A stretch of DNA of 64,000 nucleotides from Odobenus rosmarus divergens (lineage: Eukaryota > Chordata > Mammalia > Carnivora > Odobenidae), in contig NW_004450480.1 of assembly GCF_000321225.1 (NCBI RefSeq), positions 2,920,176 through 2,984,175 on the forward strand, given 5' to 3'. Of the stretch, positions 22,401-32,580 are shown one piece after another. The notes beneath the pieces are model-generated. The model saw nothing but the letters and a program-made list of their open reading frames with translations. It was not told the DNA's origin and did not search any database. Made by a program: the position numbers and the translations under genes. Numbering within the stretch: the stretch's first letter is position 1; each line of letters begins with the position of its first letter.

Positions 22401-25400
22401 CCCACTCCCCTTTTTCAAGATCCGGTCTGTTTCTCCCCCTGCCAAGCCTTTTTTATCTGCACCTGCTCATAAGCAGTTTTCCTCCTCTCCTTCCATCTGT
22501 GAGCCCCTAATGACAAAGAACACCATTTCTGATGTGATACACTTAATAGATACTTGGCAATTTCTCCAGTGCCCCCCTTCATTTCTAGCTCTACACATAT
22601 TTTGTTTTTTAAAGATTTTATTTATTTACTTGGGAGAGGGACAGAGATAGCAACAGTGATAGTGGGAGAGAGAGCGCAAGCAGGGGGACGGGGGAGGAGG
22701 AGGGAGAGGGAGAAGCAGGCTCCCCGCGGAGCAGGGAGCCCGATGCGGGGCTCGATCCCAGGACCCTGGGATCATGACCTGAGCCGAAGGCAGACGCCTA
22801 ACCAACTGAGTCACACAGGCGCCCGCTAGCTCTACACATACTGTGCAACAAAGTTAACAGGTGTCTAATAGCCAGAGACATGAGAAAGTATAGAGAAGAT
22901 GCATCTTCAGAGGCACAAAGAGAGCCCAGGAGCTAACCATTCAGTCCCAACTTGATGGTTTATTTTAGAATCAACTCAATCCAACACTTCCAAAAGCCCA
23001 GAATTCCAAAAAGCAGATTCTAGAAGTAACCAAGGTAGGACCTGTAGCACTTTCCACAAGGTACAATTCTTAACCATTTGTGGCACTTTTAAAGAGAAAA
23101 TAGGACTGATACAAAACACAGGTATCATTTGTAATTTCTCTCAACACAGTCACTTTTGCTAAAGAAAATACAAAGAAGAATACACGAAGAAAACCCTGGT
23201 CATGTCACATAAAAAGCACTGGTCTCATGTGGGAAGGAGGTTTGGGGTAGGCAAAATGAGTGAAGGGGGTCAAATGAAGAGTGATGGATGGTCATCACTT
23301 TGTAGTTCAGACAGATGTCAAATTATAATGTTGTATACCTGAAACTTACAGAATTTATATATCAATTTTACCTCAATAAAAAATGACAATTTTATTTTTA
23401 AGAAAGCCAGTTTTGTTACCATAACTTTTGTCAATAAAAGTACATAGTTCAAAAAATTTCAAATAGCATAATAGCGCATAAAACAGAAACTAAAAGTCTC
23501 ACGGTTCCTGCCCCCCTCTCACAGTTTCCAGCTTTAATAATTAGGAAGATCGCCAATGTATTTCAATTTGGTCAAGTCTTAAAATGTTTCTTCAAAATTT
23601 TTTTGGAATAAGTATATATTCATACAACCCTAAATCATGCAATGATTTATCTTCTTGTGGCTAGAGAGGGTTAACATGGGATCTGGCCTCCCACTGCTCT
23701 GTGTCCTTGCAAAGAGTAGAGGAAAACAGGGAATGGGGGGGGGTCAGCCTCGTGGCTTGTGTGGAACTTGAGTTGGGTTGGGAAAGCTGTTGGCGTGCAG
23801 GCTTGGGCCTCTGGGTCTAGAGGGGTGCAAAATATTTGCAAGAAGTAAGGGTGGGCTTCTGTGAGTCAAGAGGACCCCCCCCCACACACACACACTGTAG
23901 CTCTCACTTGGGGCAGCTACAAGTGCCCCGTGTGGAAGATACGGCAAGCCATGTTGCGTGTTTGGGTAGCTGCTGAGCTCCCAATGCAGTGGTGCTGCTT
24001 TATCTCCTACACTGTGTCCTGTGAGGGGAATAAGTGTAGCGTTCGGCCAGTGGCACTCAACCAGGGCAAGGTCCATCCCCCAGACCGTCACAGGGGACAC
24101 ATGTGTCATAGTCTGGGGACATGGCTGGTTGTCACAACCGAGAGAGGGAGACTACGGGCATCTTGTGGGTAGAGGCCAGGGATGCTGCTAAACATCCTAT
24201 GATGCATAGGATGGTCCCCACCACAAAGAGCTATCAGCCCCATACTGTCAACAGAGCCCTGGCTGAGAAACTCTGTATTCGACTAAAGTATATTTATGTC
24301 CCCTGAGTCTCTCTGACAACGAACTTGTATTCACAGTGAGGATGCTGTCCTGAGAGAGAAAATGTAGATAGCAGCTCTTGACCTCTGTCATAGGAAAGAT
24401 GAGGAAATTAACATATTAGGCTTTCATCCACCCATCTTCCACTAAATTCTGAAGTTATATTAGTCATATTTTAGTTAATATTTTTTAAAGTTATACTCTA
24501 TCCTGAAAGTATGTTTACAAAGTATGTCATAGGTTGGTTCTAAAACAGAAACTGCTAAAAAATTTTTAAATTATCCTTTTTTTTTTTAACACAGACAAGT
24601 CCCAGGTTTTAATTTTAATTTTTTTTTCAGAAAAGGAGAATGTATTGGTCAAGTTTTAAAATGTAGCTAAAAAAAAAAAAACCAAAACCCCACCAGAAAA
24701 CAAAAAGTAAAACTGATACTAAAAATGTTAACATAAAGGGCGCCTGGGTGGCTCAGTTGGTTAAGCGACTGCCTTCGGCTCAGGTCATGATCCTGGAGTC
24801 CCGGGATCGAGTTCCGCATCGGGCTCCCTGCTCAGCGGGGAGTCTGCTTCTCCCTCTGACCCTCCCCCCTCTCATGTGCTCTCTCTCTCTCTCTCATTCT
24901 CTGTCTCAAATAAATAAATAAAATCTTTAAAAAAAAAATGTTAACATAAAAAGTGAAGCAAAAACAATTTGGGGGGCGGAAACACAGTTGTTTAAATTGA
25001 AAACAAAAATATAATGATAAGCAACAAAAGTATTAACTACATAATTATAAACTTCCAAAGCCAAGAAGCAATCAGAATGGGATGGAAATGGCTAATCTTT
25101 GTAAACTCTGAGAAGTGTAGGTATTAAGAGAAATATTAAAATAGTGGGTTTTTTAAAACAGTAAAATATTCCTTATAGATATACGATTCAGTAATTCATC
25201 CCTAACTGTTAAAAAATTGTTAAAAATGAATACATGTTAAAACCTTTATTTGACTAAAAATGTGTTTGGAAAACATACATCCTGTTCTTAGGTAAACTGA
25301 TCTTTTATTCTACTTTTCAATTATCAAATGTAAAGTTAAAAACTGTACAATTCTAAAATTAGAGTGTAGCAGTCACTGTAAACTCCACAAATTAGTTGAT

Positions 25401-28400
25401 GTATCTGAAATAAAATAGCAATCTGTGACTATCAATTCCTACCTGTAGTTTGCAATTCCATCCATCAACTATTACTCACTTTATCAAAATAAACAGACAT
25501 TTGTGGTTATGACTAAGTCAAGCCAGAATGGAAAGTTTAAAATTTAAACAGGTGTAGTCTTCACTTATTCATAGTCTTGTGTTTTTAAAACACCAATCCT
25601 TGTAACCACAACCAGTTAATCCCCCCTTCAAAAAAAAAAAAAGGAAGAAAAAGGAAAGAACACATCATATTAAAATAGAATTTTCAATGCAGTGTCTCCA
25701 CTTTTACCATTTACTGATGAGCCATGAAACTGTAGTTTGAAGTTGAATACTGTATATTACATTCACCAGGATGCGTTTACAAAAAATTTTTATTCTCAAA
25801 TTGTTTTGAATAGAACATAGTAGAGAGAGAATCTGGAAGTAACTAGATTTTTACCAGGATAAGTTAATTTCGCCCAGAACAAGTAACAACTCCGGGACCT
25901 ACTTTAAAAATAGAAGTGACATAGGAAAATGTATTTTCAAGACAGAAAAGTATCCAGTGGCAAAAGTTATAAAACTGAGTTCTAGAAACACTTTTCAAGT
26001 GGGCATCTGAATGGGGGGAAAGTTAAGATCTGACATAAAACCTTTATTTATTTATTATTTGAGTTCTTTAGTTCTTTAATCACTTCATTCTACTATGAAA
26101 ACCATAACTTATTATTAAAGACTTCATTATTACAACTGTGATTAAAAACAAAGACGTAGAGATGTACCTGGGTTTCCGGGAGAAGAATGATTTTGTTTAC
26201 TCTCAGAAATGACCTTACACTACATACACCTGAACTGGAAGTTATCCAGGCACCCGGGGAAAGAGAATTTGGTTCTCTTATTAAAATATCTCGGATTTGG
26301 AAAACTCATCAGAACTACAGGATGTGACATATTCCCAGGAGGGACCATTATCTCTCATCCCACACAAACCAGTTTTGGTTAACCCGAGCAGACGAACCCA
26401 CTTTCACGGTGGCAGAAGAGTATGGTGATTAGCACCACACAACCAACGGAGCGTCACACAGACATGAAGTCCCATGCTGCTGCGTGCCCTCTCACCTGGT
26501 GACCCCAGCCAGTCACTGAGTCCCTCTGAGGCTTACTGTGGTTGTATGCAGAAGGTGCTGGAAACAAATGTGCTTCACGGGCTTGTTGTGTGAAATGAGA
26601 AACTCATATCCAACATTTAGTACAGGGCGTCTGGGATGTCCCAGCCCTCACCAAGGGGCAACTGTGCTTTGCTATGATGACAAAGAACAGTTGCACAGAA
26701 CATGTCAGGCTGCACAATTCTGGTATGCAGGGTGTGTAAGGGTATACTAACACTGCACAAAAACAACACTATTCTTAAAAGAAAAGGTTAAGAGCAAACT
26801 TTTCAAGCACAGTGGCTCGAATGTACAAAAGTTGGCTTGCACTTGATGACAAAAGTGACATCAGTGCCAAAGGTGGCTGGGCTGGTGTCACCTCCTCACT
26901 GGGAGCTTGGCATTGAGACAGACCGCTAACGGTTTACAACCTTTCCTGTCTTAAAGTGGCCAGGAATAAAAGGTGCGTATCATGTGTGACAACGACAGTG
27001 AAGCCACGGGGAGGGAGGGTCTAAACGGAACAGGAAGTTATTTCTCAAGGAAACCACAGGAAAGCCAAACTCTCTTCAGAGCGACCCAAACAAGTGGAGT
27101 CCCTATGACAGCTCACAGAGCTGAACATAAGCCCATTTATTTCATTACCCTCACTCGGAGAAAAGTCAAAACAGTTAACTGTCATCTGCAACTGTCGAGG
27201 ACAGGGAAGATGTTGGGCTTTACTACAGCTTTCAGCCCTAAACCACATATGGAAAAGGAAAAAAGGTAGAAGGCAGAGTCCAGAAGGTAGATTACTTGGA
27301 AAACATTCCATCTATTTCAAATGGGAGAGAATGCTGCAGACAGACTGAGCTCTGCCTCCAACAAGCCACCTGGCCTGGGACCCCGCCATCCAGGGCCCTG
27401 GGGCTTCCCTTTGCTGCTGGGTAAAACCAGTAGGTGGCGCTAAGGGAGCAAGGCACTGCCACCTGGGTCCCTGGGGCATCTTACTGAGATCCCACCATTT
27501 TAAGTTTTGATTCAGAAGGGCCAAGACTCTCCAAGCTCCACACATTTTTCTGCTCCCTCCTGCCTCTAACCCACCCCACCTTCCTGAGTCATGTCGCTGA
27601 CTGGCCCTTGCACACAGGAGCCTCTGCCACACAACCTCAAAAGCGCCATCTGATCCTGCCAACATAAGGTCATGCCACTTATTGCCAAAACTGTTCAAAA
27701 GTGCTGTTTAGGGACACTGAACTGTTAGGTAACCGAACAAATTGGAAAATTAAATATCATTAACCTCTATGGTTATGAACAGTGTATTGTGTAGATTAGG
27801 TGAAAATAAAGGACTTTTAAATTAAGATACAAGGATAACAGTATCATTGATGATCTTGTGCAAGAAACAAACCCCAAAGTTATCTACTTCTGCCTTATCA
27901 GTGGGTCTGATATTAAGAGTCTTCTCAAGAACTTCCATACTCCGATTGCTGCAAAGAAGTGTACACTGTACCACACACATATATTTTTGTCCTAAATCAT
28001 TTTTAGGCAAATTCATGTGTTGGAAGTTATTTTTCTGAAATGTTTCTAATGTCATGAGAGCAAGGATATGAAAATGATTCACTAGAATAAGGATGGTAGA
28101 GGATCCAGTTCTTTAAAACGGGAGGGGAGGGGGGGAGGAGGCAGCTTTCCATTGCCATCCTCTCCAACTTATAATTTCAAGCACATTAGCCTGGGTTTCC
28201 TGTCATACAGGCCTTGCTTGGAGTTGAGTTACCGCAACATAAGAGAACCACCATGGATACCAATATATATATACTAACTTTACGAGTCAGCGGGTGGCAG
28301 CTGTCTCCCACTTTGCCCATAGGTGTGCAAATCCTTATGCTCTTGACCCAGATGCTAACAGCACAGCACATGCCTCCGCCACACTGGGGGTCCTTGTCGC

Positions 28401-31400
28401 AGGCCTGAAATGTAACAAACAAACAGATAACTATGGATGGCGGGGACGACTCGGGCTAAGGAAACCTAAAATTAGCGGTAAAAACGCTCTTTACATCTCC
28501 AACCACTAGGATTTTAATAATCATACATATAAAAAAGAACTGTAATCTTCATTTGCTTGCACATATTTACCATAAAATCTGAACAGGAGAGATTTTCCTA
28601 GTTTAAAAAAAATGGCCTCAAGAATGACCCACAGGTTATGAAAATCTTAAATAAACACACACAGAAAATCACCTCTTTTTCTAGTGTTTTGTGGCTGAAT
28701 TGGCTTTGAATTTGAAAAACGAGTCTGCGTTAGTCTTATACCATACATGACCATTAGGAACTACATAAATGGAATCACAAGATTTTATGACTATTAACCG
28801 CAGAATACATTGGGCCCAATTTTAAAAAGGGATTTAAATGGTCTCTAAATCTGACATGAAATGCTCCAGACCCATAAAGGCACTGATGTAAATTTTAAAA
28901 GTGCTCATTTTCCCTTTCAAATATTTGCATTTTGGTTCATGAGACTTGATGTTTCTCAAACCACTGGCTTGATTTTCACATTTCCTCTTTAAAAAAAGAA
29001 ATTTCACAGGTTGGGGTGGACAAACCAGGACTTTTGTCTTAGGTTACTGTTTTTTTTTTTTTTTTTTTTTTTCGGGTGAGTAACCTGCAAAAAGGAAATT
29101 ATTAGCTTAGGGTATGCACATGTGTACATTACAAAATCAGTTGAACTATTCTTTAAGATTAATCAGATTTAGAAATGCAAATGACAGATGCAATTATCAA
29201 CAATGATTACTCAAGGCATCTGTTCCCAATATAAAAATTGTAAATACAAATAATTAAAGAATCAACTATGGAGGAGTTTTCATACTCTATCTAAATAGCA
29301 ATAAATAATGCAGTCTAAATTTATTTGCATAAAAATAGATCTGAAGAACAATTGTTCCTCCCTAGAACCAACAAAAAATAGAATGCTTTGTTTGAATGGT
29401 GTGTAATAATCTGTTTTGCTAGCGATGAGGTAAAAACATGCTGTACTATATATGTAAGAAACTAAAAAGTCTATAATTTAGACAAAAATTTAAATTTTTT
29501 ACATTTATTGGAAACAACTAAAACACTCCTTCCACGTTTTTCTCCTTCAAAGTTTTGGGCCTAGCCACAAGTTCTCAAAACATAAATATATGGGCACACC
29601 CTTATTCACTGCTTTTTTTGGTAAAAATTACCAACCATCCTGCTTTAGAGTTGCTTTATTTCCCTCATTAGAGTTTTTTTCCCAGTCTATTTAAAACAAC
29701 TATATGGACAAAAACATACAATTTGAAAAAATACAATTTTCACCTTGGGGCGTTAGGACATTCAGAGGAAAACATCCAAACATTTCAATTTTTCAATTTT
29801 TAGCTGTATGCTAGAAATCATGTATACGTGGCCATGACATTTCATAAATGAGAGGTTCTGTACATGATCTTTTCCAATATGGTTTTAACAAATTTATGTG
29901 GAACATAAATCAATTTCAAAATAACTACACCTATTACCAAAAAAATAAAAAATAAATATTAAAGGTGGAGGTTTCAGGCAGTATTTTCTGACAACAGATG
30001 CTCAAGACCTGGAATTCTGAAGCCCCACTAACCCTTTTTAAAAGACAATCAAAATCCAGCCAAAATCTTCCAAAAATTCAATCACTTGGATGTTTAACAT
30101 CCTAAAGACAATAAGTTACCAAGTTTTTCATTTGGCTCCAGATGGTTCCTGTCATGAAAACATAACTACATTTCTTTATTGCTACATTGCTTAGAGAAAT
30201 TTTTTAAAAATTCTCTTTTGGTAATACTGAGTTAAAACAACAAAAACAGCATAGAGAAGTCCACTCTAAGCCTCTCCAACAGATAAACATCCCATGTGAT
30301 AAAATTTCATTTTTATTACAAAAAGCATCACTTCTTGGAAATATTTACAAGAAAATGCATAGGCTTATATATTTTTAATTAGACCGCTGTTTCCTAATGC
30401 CCTTCATCCTTAACCCATTGCAGATCTATTCAAATAGTGTTGTCCTGTGAATGGAACAAAAAGATACTTATATTGCAAAAGAATTCTGGGCTCAGAGGAT
30501 TAGGAGAAATTTAAAATGAGCCAGCAGGGGAAGAGGGGGGAAAAAACCCAATCATGTTCCAACTCATATATTAGAAAGACCTGTAAAAAGTTTTTTTTTT
30601 TTCAACCACACTGACTGACAAAGCTATTCAAAGACACTTTAAAAAAACCTCTATTTTATAAATACAATGCTTATAATACCTATTGGATATAACCAAATAC
30701 TGTTATTGTACAAGGGCTTTCAAGATGCTATAAACTTATGAACTAACTTGAGAGACTATGGAGCTTTGTTTTCTCAAGACAAGGACAGATTTCCCTCAAA
30801 TTTCAGTATGTCATTATGTATCATCAGTTCAAACATATGTCTTATTTAAAATCCCATAGTGTGCCTTAGATAATTGAAGTAATTTAATGGACTTAAAAAA
30901 AAAGATAAAAGAGTAAAGCAGATGAGCAACCAGGAAATGGTAGGGATTTTGCACTGTTGATGTAGACTACTGTAAACTCATCCTTCAGATCCACACACAC
31001 AGAATTGTTGGTGGGAGTAGGAGAGAATGGACTCAGTTCCTACTTTCAAAAATGATGAGGACAACTTCTCTAAGTTGAAACAAACATCTACATTGTAACC
31101 TACTCCATAATTATGCCCGAACACTGGAGGTGTTTTATCAGGAACTGGAAATGGAAAACTTTTAAAAGGAAAACCTCAAGAAGCTCAAGAAAAAAAAGAA
31201 AAAAAAAAAAGCCCTGGAAACCAGAAGGAAGCGCCCACACTGCTTTTCAAAACGCACACAGGGCCTCGGACCAAGTTATTTCAAGGGGTTTCTGCGGAGG
31301 GTACAAGGGGAGCAAACTCCTTGACCAGAGGATTAAGTCTCAGGATTGGGGGATACTCGTCTTTCCCCTTTGCATTTCAGAGAGGGTCTCCCAAATTTTA

Positions 31401-31871
31401 AGGTTCGAGGTTGGAACGCCTCGAAGAAGTGCTAGAGAAGACTCTGAAAGCAAACTTCTTTCTGCTTAACAGAAAAACAGACCAAACTCGAGGAGAGAGC
31501 TTGCAGGGGTCTAAGAGGGAAGCAAGGGGGGAAAGGTGGTGAAAAAGGAGGCCGGTGACACTTCGGTCACTTTTTCTTCCACGGCGCGCCCAGGGTCCCA
31601 GGCCGTCCGCTGCTTTTGGAGCAGGGCACCTCTCCCAGAGCGCCAAAGGGCGACTGGGGCAGGTGTCCCCGCCCGGGGCGACCCTCCCGGAGCCGCTCCC
31701 CACCCCCCGCCCGAGCCCCCAGGGCGCAGCGCGGGCGCGCATCCCGGGCGGACAGGTGCGCCGGGGGCCGCTTACCCCGGTGATGACTGCGGCGTCCCCG
31801 GCGGGGGGCGTGAGCAGCAGCGGCGGCAGCAGCAGCAGGAGCAGCAGCGGGGCGCAGCGCGGGCCCCTCAT
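19300..31871 (-). CDS. PROK2: PROK2, prokineticin 2 (four coding exons, spliced)
   Basis: This gene encodes a secreted cysteine-rich ligand of the Gq-coupled receptors PROKR1 and PROKR2. It acts in circadian output, olfactory-bulb and GnRH-neuron development, gut motility and angiogenesis. Coding exons on the - strand are 31776-31871, 28279-28404, 20699-20761 and 19300-19404 (96, 126, 63 and 105 nt). Introns are 3371, 7517 and 1294 bp, all GT-AG, and every junction is phase 0. The full product is 129 codons; skipping the 63-nt third exon gives 108. A Leu-rich signal peptide of about 27 residues precedes AVITGA, the conserved N-terminus required for receptor activation. The mature short form is 81 residues with ten cysteines (six from exon 2, four from exon 4), the full AVIT-family set. 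Compared with my memory of the human protein there are a few substitutions, for example CMPG for CLPG and a final ARK for AQK. No frameshift or premature stop is present. Identification is very secure. Confidence 0.97.
19535..19750 (-). mobile_element. MIR (PROK2 intron 3)
   Basis: 'cccattttacaggtgagaga' then 'aacttgcccaagctcacaga' is MIR in reverse orientation. Confidence 0.8.
20699..20761 (-). CDS. PROK2: PROK2 alternative exon 3 (21-residue basic insert)
   Basis: This 63-nt exon has acceptor CTTCCAG and donor GTAAGA, starts [12 protein letters not shown] and ends in RRKE, with 12 Arg or Lys among 21 residues. It matches the optional exon of the long prokineticin 2 isoform (PK2L), whose dibasic sites allow proteolytic conversion to a shorter receptor-selective peptide (PK2 beta). 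Because 63 is a multiple of three and both junctions are phase 0, inclusion or skipping keeps the frame. It is easy to miss because it is short and lies in a purine-rich tract on the - strand. Confidence 0.93.
21181..21392 (+). mobile_element. MER5A-type remnant ending in the inverted repeat
   Basis: The sequence 'gaggggacatccagcagtat' through 'gtcacaaactgggggaag' and 'gtggaggccaggggtgc' matches the MER5A order. Its distal end merges into the left arm of the perfect hairpin at 21370. Confidence 0.75.
21370..21419. repeat. Perfect inverted repeat: 22-bp arms, 6-nt loop
   Basis: The left arm 21370-21391 and right arm 21398-21419 are exact reverse complements, separated by GAAAAA. The left arm continues from a MER5A-like copy (21181 onward); the right arm has no such context. 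The structure would fold as a long hairpin in the PROK2 pre-mRNA or in single-stranded DNA. It is not followed by a T run of a pol III terminator and no mature-miRNA evidence exists here. Confidence 0.95.
21500..21690 (-). mobile_element. L2 3' end (PROK2 intron 2)
   Basis: 'ctcattcagcagatgtttac' and 'gctacagatacagtgatgaa' are the reverse of the L2 3' end. Confidence 0.65.
21885..22005 (-). mobile_element. MIR fragment (PROK2 intron 2)
   Basis: 'aggtgaagtaacatggccaa' and 'tcacccagctaaaag' resemble the MIR core in reverse. Confidence 0.6.
22600..22825 (-). mobile_element. CAN-SINE, full length (PROK2 intron 2)
   Basis: It reads in reverse from the AAAGATTTTATTTA tail to GGCGCC. A perfect 15-bp target-site duplication CTAGCTCTACACATA lies at 22585-22599 and 22826-22840. 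It is in the same orientation as PROK2 transcription. Confidence 0.96.
23265..23400 (+). mobile_element. LINE-1 (L1M-type) 3' tail
   Basis: 'aatgttgtatacctgaaact' then 'tcaattttacctcaataaaa' is a typical old L1 3' end. Confidence 0.65.
24045..24276 (+). mobile_element. MER5A-type remnant
   Basis: This copy is nearly complete, from GGCCAGTGGCACTC to GGCTGAGAAACTCTG, with the well-preserved segment 'gtagaggccagggatgctgc'. Confidence 0.85.
24738..24933 (+). mobile_element. CAN-SINE, young full-length copy (PROK2 intron 2)
   Basis: This is a near-consensus element of the 'cctggagtcccgggatcgag' type, with a 17-bp perfect duplication AAAAATGTTAACATAAA at 24721-24737 and 24934-24950. It is antisense to PROK2 and inverted relative to the copy at 22600. 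Confidence 0.96.
24951..26449. other. PROK2 intron 2, unrecognised stretch
   Basis: About 1.5 kb of AT-rich DNA with no repeats I can name. Confidence 0.55.
26450..26640 (+). mobile_element. MIR fragment (PROK2 intron 2)
   Basis: 'cagccagtcactgagtccct' then 'gtgtgaaatgagaaac' and 'acatttagtacagg' follow the MIR order loosely. Confidence 0.45.
27427..27442 (+). promoter_or_regulatory. Strong CTCF-type motif in PROK2 intron 2
   Basis: CCAGTAGGTGGCGCTA fits every position of the CTCF core consensus CCASYAGRKGGCRS. It lies in unique sequence in intron 2, about 840 bp from exon 2. Occupancy and orientation-dependent looping would be inference. Confidence 0.6.
28279..28404 (-). CDS. PROK2: PROK2 exon 2 (N-terminal cysteine half)
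   Basis: This exon holds 42 codons from ACDKDPQC to HPLTRK. The acceptor is TTTCAG and the donor GTTAGT. It contains six of the ten structural cysteines, including the GGGMCC motif, and the conserved WVKSIRIC segment. The donor departs from the GTAAG/GTRAG consensus, which may help choice between the two downstream acceptors (exon 3 or exon 4). Confidence 0.97.
28405..31775 (-). other. PROK2: PROK2 intron 1, repeat-poor
   Basis: The 3371-bp intron is AT-rich. I find no CAN-SINE, MIR, L2 or MER copy in it, only a 23-bp T run and short A runs. It turns GC-rich at its 5' end, in the CpG island. Confidence 0.6.
29050..29072 (+). repeat. 23-bp poly(T) run in PROK2 intron 1
   Basis: The T run is flanked by the 8-bp inverted repeat AGGTTACT (29041-29048) and AGTAACCT (29079-29086). 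There are no target-site duplications or SINE body beside it. Confidence 0.9.
31776..31871 (-). CDS. PROK2: PROK2 exon 1 coding part (signal peptide, AVITG)
   Basis: This exon holds 32 codons starting MRGPRCAP, then a run of seven Leu and a second Leu cluster forming the hydrophobic core. After AGDA the predicted cleavage exposes AVITG. The exon ends ACC GGG followed by the donor GTAAGC. The ATG has G at -3. The next exon supplies the Ala that completes AVITGA. Confidence 0.97.
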
Positions 31872-31993
31872 GGCGCCCTCGGGACTGCGCGGCGGTTGGG
31901 GGCCGTTGGGGGCGCGGGGCCAGGGCGCGCTCGCTGGAGCGCGGAGCGGCCGGAGGGCGGACTGGCGGGCGGCTGGCGCGAGCCTCCGGGCCG

Positions 31994-32000
31994 TTATAAA
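31994..32000 (-). promoter_or_regulatory. PROK2: TATA-like element of PROK2
   Basis: The - strand reads CTTTATAACGG in otherwise very GC-rich sequence, 123-129 nt upstream of the PROK2 ATG. A start about 30 nt downstream (near 31966) would give a 5' UTR of roughly 95 nt. The motif is seen; its use is inferred. Confidence 0.55.
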
Positions 32001-32014
32001 GGCGAGCCCCGCTG

Positions 32015-32021
32015 TGACTCA
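32015..32021. promoter_or_regulatory. PROK2: AP-1 site TGACTCA in PROK2 proximal promoter
   Basis: This exact TGACTCA heptamer (TGAGTCA on the - strand) sits about 15 bp upstream of the TATA-like element on the transcribed orientation. Binding is not shown by sequence alone. Confidence 0.5.
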
Positions 32022-32128
32022 CGCCGGCGCCCGCCCGGCAGCACGCGCGGGGGGCACGGCGCGGGCACACACCCCACACCCCCACGCGCACACGCGCGCC
32101 CACCCCGGCCCGGCGGCCCCGGGAGGAG

Positions 32129-32134
32129 CACGTG
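32129..32134. promoter_or_regulatory. PROK2: E-box CACGTG (proximal, PROK2)
   Basis: A canonical palindromic E-box lies about 260 bp upstream of the PROK2 ATG. Mouse Prok2 is a known CLOCK:BMAL1 target through promoter E-boxes of this type, so a circadian role is a reasonable inference. Confidence 0.6.
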
Positions 32135-32320
32135 CCGGCGCGCGGCTCCCCGCGCCCCCGCCCCGGGCGCCACGCAGGCAGCGCCCCCCGCGGGGCGCCC
32201 CGCTCCCGGCCCGCGCCTCGCCTCCCGCCTCCCGCCTCCGCCCGCCGCCGCCTCTCGCACGCGCCCCAGCCGCTTTGTGGTCTGAGACACGCTGGTTCAC
32301 TGTCCTGGTTTCCAAAGCTC

Positions 32321-32326
32321 CACGTG
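32321..32326. promoter_or_regulatory. PROK2: E-box CACGTG (distal, PROK2)
   Basis: This is a second exact CACGTG, about 450 bp upstream of the ATG and 192 bp from the first, still within the CpG island. Confidence 0.55.
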
Positions 32327-32429
32327 CTGGGCGCCGAAAACTTGCAGCTCATTTGCCGTGCAGATGTTTAGGGAGCGCCTACTACGTGCTGGGCGGTTAG
32401 ACACCCGGGGGAGCGGGGAGGGGAGGGAC

Positions 32430-32580
32430 AGGAGCCTCCGAACCCATTCATTTGTTCAGCAGGTCTTCGCAGGGCGCCTGCTGCATGCCAGGTACTGGCC
32501 ACTGGTGTCTGGCCTCATGGTCCAATAACCGAACAGAAAAGACACACATCAAACAAATAAACCGGGAAACGTGGAAGACA
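32430..32580 (-). mobile_element. L2 3' end
   Basis: 'ttcatttgttcagcaggtct' and 'ctgctgcatgccaggtactg' are the reverse of the L2 3' end; it borders the PROK2 CpG island. Confidence 0.65.

Larger units (their letters stand above)
31560..32420. promoter_or_regulatory. PROK2: CpG island over PROK2 exon 1 and promoter
   Basis: Dense CpG and C/G runs occur from about 31560 to 32420, centred on PROK2 exon 1 (31776-31871), with AT-rich DNA on both sides. The gene's coding start, TATA-like box, AP-1 site and E-boxes all lie inside it. Confidence 0.88.

Noticed and set aside
24738..24810. tRNA-like sequence at SINE heads
   Set aside because: CAN-SINE heads derive from tRNA-Lys and keep A- and B-box-like segments, but they do not form a complete tRNA and are flanked by target-site duplications.
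27312..27698. 128-codon minus-strand frame in PROK2 intron 2
   Set aside because: No splice context fits the PROK2 transcript and there is no family resemblance; the interesting element there is the CTCF motif.
31536..32400. Several 80-280 codon frames on both strands in the PROK2 CpG island
   Set aside because: They are rich in Pro, Ala, Gly and Arg, as expected from CpG islands lacking stop codons. Only the 96-nt PROK2 exon is supported.
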